DNA of 64,000 nt from Zanthoxylum bungeanum. Taxonomy: Eukaryota > Streptophyta > Magnoliopsida > Sapindales > Rutaceae. The translations under genes and the position numbers were made by a program. Shown piece after piece: positions 35,124 to 46,870 of this stretch. The number at the start of each line of letters is the position of its first letter. Position 1 is the first letter of the stretch. The notes under the pieces were generated by a model, which was not told where the DNA came from, made no database searches, and saw only the letters and a program-made list of their open reading frames with translations. Location of the stretch: positions 248,001-312,000 of the forward strand of contig SKCR01023742.1 in NCBI GenBank assembly GCA_019454045.1, in the 5' to 3' direction.

Positions 35124-36009
35124 GACTGTAGGACACAGAACTTGACGACGCTGTTCTAGGCTCGCGGCCTAGTTGGGAGTACGGAGTAGCCCGCGGGGGA
35201 CTAAACCGGAGAATAATGGAGTCGCCACCCGGTGTGAACCGGGACAAAGATTTAAGGCCGCACTCACCCCTCGCAAGGGAAGACCTCAAACCATTGGGTT
35301 CGGAATGGTCCCTTACTTATGCCACTTGTAATGTACAATTTATGCACTAATCCAACCAAGCCAATGACATATATTTCCAAGTGCACCACAATCCTAAGTT
35401 CACATGCTTAAAAGTAAAGTTTACATCTAGCATACATGAAATCCAATCTTATTGCCAAGTTCACATGTTTAAAAAGGTAGGCTTTTGCAATAACGAGCAC
35501 ACAACGTCATAAGAATTCAATCATTCACATAAACATAAACACAAATAGTCATGGTAACATTTACATGTAATATAAAGGAAATCAAAATGACGACGAATAA
35601 TGTTATAGGCGCACTATGTAAAGAAGCACATAAAATATGGTCAAAATAACCGCATGATAAACGAAATCAATACAAACACATAACTTGAAAAAATGAAGAA
35701 AGACACGAATTTAAATATGCCAAAGATGGACAATCAAAGGTGCAATTTATATTAAAAAAAATGAACATGCCATAATGTGATGCCAAAGAATGCAACTAAC
35801 ATGAGTGAAAGAAAGGAATATTGAGAAGAAGGGAAATGCAATATGCGCCTATACTTGTGCAATTACTACCAATTTTCCATTAAGCATGCTATATGTGACA
35901 CAAGATTATGCAATGAGATGTTATGAATGAATGATATGAAAAGGAAGACATGACCAACATTGCGCAACAAAAGGAATAAGGTGCATGGTTAAAATGACAT
36001 TTTGCAAAA

Positions 36010-36795
36010 AACAGCGAAAAATCGCGTAAATGACGGCGCGGCAAAACATCATGGCAAAGGTAGCCTTATGGCATTTTCCCTCGAATGGAGGACCTTAAAA
36101 CCACCCTAGTCAAGCCCATGCGCACATATCACATAATCAAGTACAATGAATAAAGATGCATAAAAAGGGTTTTTTGTAAAACAGCGAAAAATTGTTGTAA
36201 ATAATAGCGCGGCAAAACATCATGGCAAAGGGGTAGCCTTATGGCATTTTCCCTCGAATGGAGGACCTTAAAACCACCCTAGTTAAGCCCATGCGCACAT
36301 ATTACATAATCAAATGCAATAAATAAAGAAGCATAAAAAAGGGATTTTTGTAAAATAGCGAAAATCGTGTAATAAACAGCGCGGCAAAACATCATGGCAA
36401 AGGTAGCCTTATGGCTTTTCCCTCGAATGGAGGACCTTAAAACCACCCTAGTTAAGCCCATGCGCACATATTACATAATCAAATGCAATAAATAAAGAAG
36501 CATAAAAAAGGGGTTTTTGTAAAACAGCGAAAAATCATGTAATAAACAGCGCGACAAACATCATGGGAAAGGTAGCCTTATGGCATTTTCCCTCGAATGG
36601 AGGACCTTAAAACCACCCTAGTTAAGCCCATGCGCACATATTACATAATCAAATGCAATAAATAAAGAAGCATAAAGAAAGGATTTTTGTAAAACAGCGA
36701 TAACAGTGTAATAAACACCGCGACAAAACATCATGGCAAAGGTAGCCTTATGGCGTTTTCCCTCGAATGGAGGACCTTGAAACCACCCTAGTTAA
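36010..36795. repeat. Five ~170-bp tandem repeats in the Og2 5' LTR
   Basis: The ATCATGGCAAAGG word (or variant) starts at 36048, 36219, 36391, 36560 and 36730 (spacing 169-172), five units as in the middle LTR. Confidence 0.93.
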
Positions 36796-36799
36796 GCCC

Positions 36800-37160
36800 A
36801 TGCACACATATTACACAATGCATAAAAAAATAACAACAAATAAATAAAGAATATCGGATTTCGTATACCCGATTGAATACATCTCTCGTCCAATAAAGTA
36901 TACATCATCCGGCGCGGCGAAGCCTCGGGTAAAGGATTTTAACCCTTTAAGGGGACCTTCATCACACTTGCTAAGCCCATGCGACACATATTACATAATG
37001 CATAAAAAAATAAAACAAATAAATAAAGAATATCAGATTCCGTATACTCGATTGAACACATCTCTCGTCCAATCAAGTATACATCATCCGGCGCGGCGAA
37101 GCCTCGGGTAAGGATTTCAACCCCTTTAAGGGGACCTTTATCACACTTGCTAAGCCATGC
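36800..37160. repeat. Two ~178-bp tandem repeats in the Og2 5' LTR
   Basis: GAATATC(G/A)GATT blocks at about 36849 and 37027, matching the pair at 28131/28312. Confidence 0.88.
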
Positions 37161-38172
37161 GCACATATTACATATGACATAAATGAATGATATGCGGAAA
37201 TTAAAAGACAGAAAAATTAAACGGCAAATAATCAAATGAACAAGATAACACAAAATCAACAAGTGCCGTTTGCTCAAGTGGTACGTGGAATTGTTGCCCA
37301 AGTACAGACCGCACTACCGTCCATTCGGATTCGGCTACGGATTTACGTCTGGGTTTCCATCCTATATACCACAAGAGACGACACTTCCATTCATCCAAAA
37401 TCCACAACAAACATCATATACACAACAAATGCCACAAATACAGAAAATATAATCAAAGTAAATGACCAGAAATTAAAATTAAGAGAAATAAGTGTGAAAA
37501 ATACCCTCAGGTCTAACCTTTTTAGTTGTCCTCTGACTTGCGTTTCACGGAGATCGGAAGGGATGAAAGCTCCTTACTTTCCGGTTCACTAGCTTCACAT
37601 TTTGGCTCGCTGTTCCCTGTTTTTCCCACTGTTTTGGCGTCGTTTTACTGGTGTGTTTTTGACGTGTTTTTCTGCTCACTGTTTCAGGTCTTTATTCTGT
37701 TTTGGTGGACAATTTGTGCGTGTTTTAGGGGGCTATTTGTGTAGTATTTTTTTGATTTTTTAAGGGTTAAATGTGCAACTTTTACTCACTGGTTTGGGGT
37801 TTTGGGGGCTATTTGAAGGGCTGGAACTGCACAAAAAGGGCTGCTATTTGTGCATGAAAGGGGCTGGTGTTGTTCTGGTTGCTGTTTCACGTGGATGTGG
37901 TTGCTGTTCTGGTTGTTTTCACGTGGATGTTGCTGCTGTTTATGAGGTTATTTTGGTGGTGATTAGGGGCTGTGATGGTGGTGATAAGGGGTGTTGTAAA
38001 TCGGCTAAGGAGGGGGGATGGTGGATGTATGGTTCTCGGCCAAGAGAGAGTGAGATGAAGAGAAAGGTTTCTAGTTGGTATCTTGTAATTTACGTGTGAG
38101 AGGAGGGATGTCTTGATGTCTTGGGCGTGAATGAGAGTGAGTGAAGAGGAGGGGTGGCTAGGTTAGTGCCTG

Positions 38173-38181
38173 TTTATATAG
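38173..38181 (-). promoter_or_regulatory. Probable TATA box of the Og2 5' LTR
   Basis: CTATATAAA on the minus strand, in the same place as in the middle LTR. Confidence 0.55.
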
Positions 38182-38966
38182 AAGAGAGGTAGGGTTTGCC
38201 CTTGTCTCACAAGGTAGAGATTTTGTTCCAAATTAGGAGAGATTGGAATGGTATATACAAGATTGAGGGGGGGGACTTATAAATTATTGGATAAATTAGG
38301 AAGTCAACTAATCTAAATTGGTGGATATCTTATTGAATTAGGAAGTCAACTATTTAAATGGTAGATGTCTTATTATTGATTAGGAAGTCAAATATTTGAT
38401 TAGCTTTGATTGGTTAGGATTGATTTTAATTAGGCATATCTTATTTTAATTTTAGTATATGAATTATTTAAATTAGGCATGTTTTAGTTTAAGTTGGTAA
38501 TTGTTTATTTTATGTTTGGTATATGTTTTTTAATTATTTAATTAACTTAATTATTATCTTATTTAATTAATGTTTTAATTTAATTAATATTTATTTAATT
38601 TGGGGTGTATATTAAGGCTTTGGGCGTGTGGGCTTTGGTGGGTGGGAGTGGGCTTGGCTAGGTGCATGTTGATTTAGTTAAGTGTTTGGGCTAAGTTTGT
38701 GTGGACTAGGTGGGTGTGTAGGCTAAGTTCATGTGGACTAGGTGTGTGTGGGCCGGGTTTAGATGTCTTGGGCGAGCATATAAAATTTAAAACAGAAAAC
38801 AAACGAGTTACTTGAAGCCAAACTAGTGAACGTAATCCGTCAATGAGTCAATTCTTGACTCTTCCCTTCCGATGTCCGTTTCCCGCGGTTTCCGTAATTT
38901 AAAAAGGTAGTTGTCTCCAAATAAGACTCATCATCGGGTTTCACATGCAAAAATGCAATGCCTACA

Positions 38967-39431
38967 GGTAGGAAAGGGAGATTGTGTACTGATGGGGAAG
39001 ATTTAATTAGTTTGTTATAAGGAAAAGATTTCTTTAGTTTTGGAAGGTGATTTATGTAGTTTAGGAAAAGGATTTAATTTAATTTAGGAAGGTGATTTAA
39101 TTTATGACATATGTTTTAATTTAATTTAATTAGATTTATTTAGTTTAAGAATGTGATTTAATCTAATTTAATTAATAGTTTAATTTAATGGTTTTAATTT
39201 GTGACATGTATTTTAAATGTTTTAATTATTTTGGGTTGGGCTTGGTGTGTTTTGAAACAGAGGTCCAACAAGCGAGTCCGAAGCTACTCCAACAAGTTAA
39301 ATCCAACCAACTGTCAATTCTTGACATTTTCCCTTCCAACGTTCGTTTCCCGCGGCTTTCACAGTCAAAGAGGTAGTGTCTCCATACGAGACTCATTATC
39401 GGGACTTACATGCAAAAATGCAGTGCCTACA
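38967..39431 (-). mobile_element. Og1 LTR, right piece, starting with the Og2 target duplication
   Basis: Apart from the 5-bp duplication ggtag, this continues where 21331 stopped, matching about 46406-46870 and ending GCAGTGCCTACA. Together the pieces show that Og2 inserted into this LTR. Confidence 0.93.
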
Positions 39432-39453
39432 GTTGCCCCCACTTTGATGGGAC
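39432..39453 (-). other. Polypurine tract of Og1
   Basis: The minus strand reads CATCAAAGTGGGGGCAAC before TGTAGGC, so the left LTR is the 3' LTR of Og1. Confidence 0.8.
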
Positions 39454-39639
39454 TTGTGCAGAGTGTGACAATGACAATCTTATCAAAGTACGTGCAATGT
39501 ATTTTCACTTACCTGGCTCGCCAGCTGTCACCTGGTTTGCCTGTTACTTTGAAATGAATTTGATGATATGGCGAGGTGCTTCGACCCCAAGGTTCATCCC
39601 TGTAAGATGTTGCGATCTTTAGGAATCACTACCGAACTA

Positions 39640-40180
39640 AACTGATATGATGGCCAGGCGCTTCGACCCATGGGCTTTATTCCCAAACCATCTGTGGGCT
39701 TTGTTCCCGAGTTGTGTAGAGAGTGGGATTTGTTCCCTGGGTTTTGTTCCCGAACTGAATGTGATAGCGAGGTGCCTCGACCTCTGGGCTTTGTTCCCGA
39801 ACAACCTGTGGGCTTTATTCCCGAACTGTGTAGAGAGTGGGCTTTAGTCCCTGGGTTTTGTTCCCGAACTGAATGTGATGGCGAGGTGCCTCGACCTCTG
39901 GGCTTTGTTCCCAAACCACCTGTGGGCTTTGTTCACGAACTGTGTAGATAGTGGGCTTTGTTCCCGAACTGAATGTGATGGCGAGGTGCCTCGACCTCTG
40001 GGCTTTGTTCCCGAACCACCTGTGGGCTTTGTTCCCGAACTGTGTAGAGAGTGGGCTTTGTTCCCGTAGTGTTGATTTTGATGGCGAGGTGCCTCGACCT
40101 TTGGGCTTTGTTCCCGAACCACCTGTGGGATTTGTTCCCGAACTGATTTGATTGTGCCATACCCAGCGTGCCAAACCTCA
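39640..40180. repeat. Og1 tandem array 1: ~100-115-bp units with GGGCTTTGTTCCCGAAC
   Basis: The word GCGAGGTGCCTCGACC (or close variant) occurs near 39653, 39767, 39881, 39981 and 40084. Each unit has two or three internal GGGCTTTGTTCCCGAAC subunits, so it is a higher-order repeat. Several overlapping open frames on both strands are incidental. Confidence 0.92.
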
Positions 40181-40239
40181 TACCCGAGGCGTCACAGTTG
40201 CTGTGAATTGAGTTGATCTGGTTGTGCCATACCCGACGT

Positions 40240-40982
40240 GCTAAACCACGTACCTAGGGTGTGGCGGTAGTCCACAATATCATACATGGCGTGCTAAACC
40301 CCGTACCTAGGGTGTTGCGGTAGTCCACAATGCCGTACCTGGCATGCTAAACCTCGTACCTAGGGTGTCGCGGTAGTCCACAATGCCGTACCTGGCGTGC
40401 TAAACCCCGTACCTAGGGTGTCGCGGTACTCCACAATACTGTACCTAGCGTGCGAAACCCCCATACCTAGGGTGTCGCGGTAATCCACAATGCCGTACCT
40501 GGCGTGCTAAACCCTGTACCTAGGGTGTCACGGTAATCCACAATGTCGTACATGGCGTGCTAAGCCTCATACCTAGGGTGTCGTAGTAATCCACAATGTC
40601 ATACATGGTGTGCTAAACCCTGTACCTAGGGTGTCGCGATGATCCACAATGTCGTACCTGGCGTGCTAAACCTCGTACCTAGGGTGTCGCAGTAATCCAC
40701 AATACCGTACCTGGCATGCTAAACCTTGTATCTAGGGTGTCGCGGTAATCCACAATGCCATACCTGGCGTGCTAAACCCCGTACCTAGGGTGTCGCAGTA
40801 ATCCACAATGTCGTACATTGCGTGCTAAACACCGTACCTAGGGTGTCGCGGTAGTCCACAATATTGTACCTGGCTTACTAAACCCCATACCTAGGGTGTC
40901 GCGGTAGTCCACAGTGTCGTACCTGGCATACTAAACGCCGCACCTAGGGTGTCGCGGTAATCCACAATGTCGTACCTGGCAA
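40240..40982. repeat. Og1 tandem array 2: fourteen 53-bp units
   Basis: Fourteen successive units of 53 bp can be counted, each with CTAAACC, GTACCTAGGGTGTCGCGGTA, (G/A)TCCACAATG and CGTACCTGGCGTG. No unit is lost or broken. The unit contains the GTAGTCCAC word amplified alone in Og2. Confidence 0.95.
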
Positions 40983-41219
40983 AACTGATCTGATATCTCC
41001 ATATTCGGAGTGCCGTACTTGGCAGAACTGATCTGATTTCTCCATACCCGAAGTGTCGTACCTGGAAAAATTGATGATGTGTCTCCATACCCGGAGTGCC
41101 ATACCCGATAAAACTGATATGATGTCTCCAAACCTGGCGTGCCATACCTGGCAAGACTAATCCTGCTGCTAATGATGTGGGCCTCGCCCCCAGAGTGCCA
41201 TACCCGGCCAGACTGATAC

Positions 41220-41605
41220 TGATAATGTGATGGTTCATTCTCGAACCATGATGTGAGGTGGTCCATTCCCGAACTGTTACTGTGTGACGTGGTCCATTCC
41301 CGAACCGTTATTGTGATGTGGTCCATTCCCAAACCTTGCTTTATTCTCGGAGTGTCATTCCCTGCTTGTTCATTCCCGAACCGTGCCCCATTCTCGGTGT
41401 GCCATTCTCGGTTCTATTCATTCTCGAACCTTGCTCCATTCTCGGAGTGCCATTCCCGGCTTGTTCATTCTCGAACCTTGCTCCATTCTCGGAGTGCCAT
41501 TCCCGGCTTGTTCATTCTCGAACTTTGCTCCATTCTCGGAGTGTCATTCCCGGCTTGTTCATTCTAGAAATGTGCTCCATTCTCGGAGTGCCATTCCCGG
41601 CTTTC
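41220..41605. repeat. Og1 tandem array 3: ~48-bp units with TTCTCGGAGTGCCATTCC
   Basis: About six units carrying GGAGTG(C/T)CATTCCCGGC and TTGTTCATTCTCGAAC, preceded by three units of about 30 bp with GTGGTCCATTCCCGAAC. Confidence 0.92.
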
Positions 41606-41629
41606 TGATGATGTGTGGGCCTCAACCTT

Positions 41630-42075
41630 GGGACTCATCTCCAAAACTGATACTGATGTGGTCCTCGACCCTGGGACGCATCCCCATACCACTGACAATA
41701 TGGGCCTCGCCCTTAAACTGATGATGTAGTGGGTCCTCGACCTTGGGACGCATCCCGGAACTACAACTGATGATGCAGTGGGCCCTCGACCCTGGGACGT
41801 ATCCCGGAACTGCAACCGACAACGGGGGCCCTCGACCTTGGGACGTATCCCAATACCACTGACAATGTGGGCCTCGCCCTCAAAATGATGATGTAGTGGG
41901 TCCTCAACCCTGAGACGCATCCCGAAACTACAACTGATGATGCAGTGGGCCCTCGACCCTGGGACGCATCCCGGAACTACAACCGACAACGGGGGCCCTC
42001 GACCCTGGGATGCATCCCAATACCGCTGACAATATGGGCCTCGCCCTCGAACTGATGATGTAGTGGGTCCTCAAC
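41630..42075. repeat. Og1 tandem array 4: units with TGGGACGCATCCCGGAACT
   Basis: Repeats of about 50 bp, alternating GGGTCCTCGACC and GGGCCCTCGACC versions, themselves arranged in a larger duplicated block (about 41690-41860 and 41870-42040). Confidence 0.9.
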
Positions 42076-42079
42076 CCTG

Positions 42080-42790
42080 AACTGGTACTTATGTGGGCCT
42101 CCCCCTCAACTGATATTGATGTGGGCCTCGCCCCCAGACTGACGCTGATGTGGGCCTCGCCCCCAGACTTACACTGATGTGGGCCTCACCCCCAGACTGA
42201 CGCTGATGTGGGCCTCGCCCCCAGACTGACACTGATTTAGGCCTCGCCCCAAACTGATACTAATGTGGGCCTCGCCCCAAACTGATACTGATGTGGGCCG
42301 CGCCCCAGATTGATACTGATGTGGGCCTTGCCCCAAACTGATATGGGCCTCGCCCCAAACTGATACTGACGTGGGCCTCGCCCCAAACTGATACTAACGT
42401 GGGCCTCGCCCCAAACTGATACTGACGTGGGCCTCGCCCCAAACTGATGTAGGCCTCGCCCCAAACTGATACTAATGTGGGCCTCGCCCTGGATTGATAC
42501 TAATGTGGGCCTCGCCCCAAACTGATATGGGCCTCCCCCAAACTAATACTAATGTGGGCCTCATCCCAAACTGATACTGACGTGGGCCTCGCCCCAAACT
42601 GATACTAATGTGGGCCTCACCTCGGGACTCGTCCCCAAAACGGATGCTAATGTGGGCCTCGACCCTAGGATTCATTCCCGGATTCATTCCAAATTTCTGC
42701 TGATGTGGATTCATTCCAAAACTCTGCTGATATGGGCCTCGCCCCCGGGACTCATCCCCAAAACTGAAACTGATATGGACCTCAACCCTG
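42080..42790. repeat. Og1 tandem array 5: ~27-29-bp units with GTGGGCCTCGCCCC
   Basis: About twenty units of (A/C)CTGATACTGATG plus TGGGCCTCGCCCC(AA or CAG). Beyond about 42600 they become irregular. This is the same family as 22300-22550 and 30895-31145 but much longer. Confidence 0.93.
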
Positions 42791-44685
42791 GGACTCATAC
42801 CCAAAACTACTACTCATGTGTTGCTGATTCAGGTTAGCTTGTCTTTGTCGCTTTCTCTTTTTCTTCTTTGAACCCTGTGAATACAAAACAAAACAAACAC
42901 AAAAAAGAATGCAAAATATGTTACGTGTATGCATGCATGCATGCACGAATTAAATTCCTATTCCGTTGGGTTAGGTCTTCCGCCAGTTCTCCAGGTGATT
43001 GCTCAATCTTCTCTCTGGTCTCATGACTTAATATCTTGTTATATCCCTGATTCACGATGTGGTAGACAGGTCGCCCCCAGTCTTGGTTTAGCTTTCTGCT
43101 CTCTGCTGTTTGTACTTGGTCAAGATGAACCCCATGGTGGTGCCTTCCATATCATCATGCTATATTACATGCTACGAAATAGTCCCAATAGTTATACATA
43201 TCATTGTCCTCAAAGAATGCTCAGTAATGAAACCAAAGAACTTTCAAAACACCCAATGCAACTCAAATCCAAGTCTTTGAATAAATGATCTAAGCCAGAC
43301 TCAGAGTGTGTGTGTGCAAAGGTTCTTTCACAGCTTAATCCTTAGGTAAGCTAACTGGATGATTTCGTTTCAAACAAATCGGGATCGATATGTCAAACCA
43401 ACCTAGATGTCTCAATTATGTTTGCAGTTGCTTTTCTGTGCTCAATGTGGTATGGTTTTCTTCTTTTCTTTTGTCTATTTTTTTTTCTCTTTTTTGTTCT
43501 TTTTTTCTTTTTTTTTTCCTTTCTCTTTTTTTTTTCCAACACACCTACCCTTTAAGGTAGCATTTCTCCTCATGGTGGTCCTAATACTCGCCCATGGGTA
43601 GCTTCACGCTTATCGGTTATAGGTGGTTCAATTCTTTTCTTTAGAGACTTTTCTTTCATTTTGAACCATACCACACATCATAACATAAGCAAATCAAGAT
43701 AGAAATCTAAGAAAACAGTCATTCACCGACCTATAATTTCTTTAACTAGTCACTTTGCTAAAAACCATAATCAAGTGCTTACGAGTCTAACATAGATCAA
43801 TTACTCAAAGCATCAGATAAAAGTACGTCAAGGGTTTATCGTTTCTAAAGTTTCACTCTAAAGCAATCAATTTCATCATCGGACTTATACCTAACAATTA
43901 AGGACTAAAAACAAACAACTTTTTTATTTTTTATTTTTTTTTCTCTTTTTTTTTTTTTCTTTTTTTTGAAGGCCCCCCCAACGGTCTTTCTATCATTGCA
44001 GTAAAGTTTTTTGTTCCTCGGTTTCTTTTTCCAAGATATCCATGTTTGCTAAACTCTTCTTTGACAAGTCTTCTTTTTTTCTCTAACCCAACAGATATCT
44101 ATGATGGCTTTTTAAGACACGGGGTTAACATGATGCGTGAATGCATGAGATGCGTGCGATGTATGAGATATAATATGCATGTGGTTATCAAAAGCATAAA
44201 GGGGCAACTTCTATAGGATATATGACTATGGTTCACACGCGGGTTTATAGGGGTATAGACAAAGGCTCTCGCCGGCGAAGGGTTGCCCACAACTAGGTCT
44301 CCCCACTCAAGGGTTCGAGCGACCAAGTGAGAGCACATTTTTTATACCTGACTGTCAGATGGATTTCTCGTTGTAGATTCCCCAAAGGGAGGGTGGAGCG
44401 AGGCTCTCTTAAGTACCCAAGCATCTTAGGCTCTTATCGCTTGGTGTCAGGAATAAACAACGAGTCTTCCAAATTAGTCCATCACAGTAGGCACAAGTAA
44501 ATGATTATCTAGGTGCCTTCACAACTTTTCCTTATAGAAAGGTAGTGAATGAAGGAAGACACCAAACCATTTCCTAGCCTTAAAAAAAATGCCTTTGATT
44601 AAACCCCTTTCAACCTACGGTAAACACGGTTAATTAAAGTACAAATCCAAACATTACAAGACATTATTTCGGGGCCAATTCTCTA
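42791..44685 (-). other. Og1 internal remainder, non-coding
   Basis: No gag or pol is recognisable. Segments homologous to Og2 are present in another order: 42830-43100 matches Og2 23570-23790, while 43150-43640 matches Og2 22560-23010, which precedes it in Og2. From 44080 the leader of Og2 is matched. T-rich tracts are at 43470-43540 and 43918-43970. Og1 is therefore a large non-coding (LARD-like) derivative. Confidence 0.8.
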
Positions 44686-44703
44686 TCCCCAATGGAGTCG
44701 CCA
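44686..44703 (-). other. Primer binding site of Og1 (tRNA-Arg type)
   Basis: The minus strand reads TGGCGACTCCATTGGGGA, one base different from Og2 copy 2, and is three bases behind the LTR. Confidence 0.92.
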
Positions 44704-44706
44704 GAC

Positions 44707-46870
44707 TGTAGGACGCAGAACTTGACGACGCTGTTCCAGGCTCGCGGCCTAGTTGGGAGTACGAAATAACATGGAGTCGCCACCCGGTGTGAACCGGGAC
44801 AAAGATTTAAGGCCGCACTCACCCCTCGCAAGGGAAGACCTCAAACCGTTGGGTTCGAAATGGTCCCTTACTTATGTCACTTGTAATGATGTGATTTGTG
44901 CACTAAACTAACCGAATCTACTCAACATGTATGCTCAAAGGTAACCTACACCTAAGTCCGCGTGCATAATAATAAAAATGAAAACCTATATCTAAGTTCG
45001 CATACTTCAAAGTAAGTTGTCATAACGGCAAACACGCAATAACATACAATCTTCACACAAGCATGCTCCATTATCTAATACGGAAAATAAATAAGAATCT
45101 AAGCATAAATATAAATTAAATCCCTAATGTGAAAACAACCTAATCATGCATAAAGAAAGAAATTTCTATCGACTCAATCATGCTTAAGATAAATAACATG
45201 CTAACAACCTAATCATGCTCGAATACAATGTTGGATGAATGAAATATGTGTATCTCTCAAGTGGTACGTGGCATTGTATCCCGAGTACAAACCGCACTAC
45301 CGTCCATTCGGATTCGGCTACGGAATTTACGTCCTGGTTTCCATCCGATATACCACAAAAGAGAACACGCATTCCGTTCATCTGGAATTCACATCATTCC
45401 TCAACAAACGACTCTCATGCGATAATATATTAAAATAAATAAAAGAAACGAAAGATAATAAGTAAAAAGGGTGCCCTCAGGTCTAACCTCTTTTGTCGTC
45501 ACTCGAAAGCGCGGTACACGGCCGTCGGAAGGGAGAATGCTCTGCAACTTTTCTGGTTCACTAATCCAACATTTTTCCTCATTGTTTCGCTGTCTAGGCT
45601 GCTGTTTTCACTCCATTTCACTGCTGTTTTTGTTGTATTTTCTGGTCACTATTTTTGGTAATTTAGGCTAATGTTTTGGACGGTTTAGGGGGCTGTTTTT
45701 GGTCAATGTTTTAAGGGTTAAACTTACTGCTGAACGTGGCTGGTTTTTGGGCGTTTATGTGTGCAGTTTGGAGGTTGTATATGCGGCTGGCGTGGGCGTT
45801 TTGTGTTGGGGCAGTGGCTGTTTTGTTAAGAGCTAATGACGCGAGTTGGTTTGGGGAGCAGGTGGCGTGTGGTGAGGCAATGAAGTGGGCGAGCTGTGGC
45901 TAATGGTGTGGGGATCAGCTAAATGCGGGAAGGCAATGTGGCAGCTTGCGTGAGGGTTAGTGAGTGCAGGGACGTGTTGAGCAAGGGCAATTGTGGGCTA
46001 AATGTGAGCTGGTACGTGGCTTTTGATAGAGGTAACAACGTTTGTGAGTGAGGTTTGAAGGGTAAGTGGCTTACGCGTGAGCGGTTTGGTGGCTAGGCGA
46101 TGTGGGATCCTGTGTGGTGTTGTTGATTATGTTGAAGGGTTAGTGAGTGGAGGCTGCAATGTGTGAATGGGGGCTGGTGCATGAGTGCTAGGCGTGGTCT
46201 TCTCGTGGGTCAGGTGTTGCAGAGAGTGAGGCAATTTGAGAGAGGTTGTGCGTTGATTTTGAGAAGGCAAAGGCTGATGCGTGAGAGAAGAGAGAGGGTG
46301 AAGCTCCGGGTTATTTTCTTTGTGTTTTCGTGAGAATGAGCCAGGGTTTTGGGTGAGTGATGAATGGTTCTTTTTATACGCAAAGTGATGGGGTTTACCT
46401 TGTTTGGGTAGGAAAGGGAGATTGTGTATTGATGGGGAAGATTTAATTAGTTTGTTTTAAGGAAATGATTTCTTTAGTTTTGGAAGGTGATTTATGTAGT
46501 TTAGGAATGGGATTTAATTTAATTTAGGAAGGTGATTTAATTTTTGACATATGTTTTAATTTAATTTAATTAGATTTATTTAGTTTAAGAATGTGATTTA
46601 ATCTAATTTAATTTAAGTTTAATTTAATTGGTTTTAATTTGTGACATGTATTTTAAATGTTTTAATTATTTTGGATTGGCTTGGTGTGTTTTGAAACAGA
46701 GGTCCAACAAGCGAGTCCGAAGCTAATCCAACGAGTTAAATCCAACCAAGTGTCAATTCTTGACATTTTCCCTTCCAACGTCTGTTTCCCGCGGCTTTCA
46801 CAGTCAAAGAGGTAGTGTCTCCATACGAGACTCATCATCGGGACTTACATGCAAAAATGCAGTGCCTACA
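44707..46870 (-). mobile_element. Og1 5' LTR (2,164 bp)
   Basis: TGTAGGACGC to GCAGTGCCTACA. Its first ~300 bp resemble the Og2 LTR, but the 170-bp repeats are absent, explaining the shorter length. TATA-like CGTATAAAAAG on the minus strand is near 46375. No gene. Confidence 0.93.

Larger units (their letters stand above)
21332..38966 (-). mobile_element. Og2: composite Ogre-like retroelement, LTR-int-LTR-int-LTR
   Basis: This 17.6-kb unit on the minus strand has a partial LTR (21332-21680), internal copy 1 (21681-26407), a full LTR (26408-30200), internal copy 2 (30201-35126) and a full LTR (35127-38966). One 5-bp duplication flanks the whole. LTR ends are TGTAGG...CCTACA on either strand. 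The tRNA-Arg-type primer site TGGCGACTCCACTGGGGA and LTRs near 3.8 kb are hallmarks of the Tat/Ogre lineage. Both internal copies hold a broken gag, tandem arrays and non-coding sequence but no protease, RT, RNase H or integrase, so the element depends on a partner. The two copies are nearly identical over long stretches, and the middle LTR is shared. Confidence 0.9.
35127..38966 (-). mobile_element. Og2 5' LTR (3,840 bp)
   Basis: TGTAGGACAC to AATGCCTACA, followed at the right by the duplicated target ggtag. This is the transcription start side of the element. It contains the 170-bp array at 36010-36795, the 178-bp pair at 36800-37160 and a TATA-like box at 38173-38181. Confidence 0.95.

Noticed and set aside
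39594..40181. Several overlapping 60-119-codon open frames on both strands
   Set aside because: All derive from the ~100-bp GGGCTTTGTTCCCGAAC array; coding on both strands at once in repeats is an artefact.
40240..40982. Regular 53-bp repeats that could suggest a CRISPR array
   Set aside because: Units are contiguous and similar along their whole length with no unique spacers, and the setting is a plant retroelement.
21332..46870. Integrated pararetrovirus or other virus
   Set aside because: No movement protein, coat or viral RT is seen; LTRs, tRNA-Arg primer site, PPT and Tat/Ogre gag explain the region.
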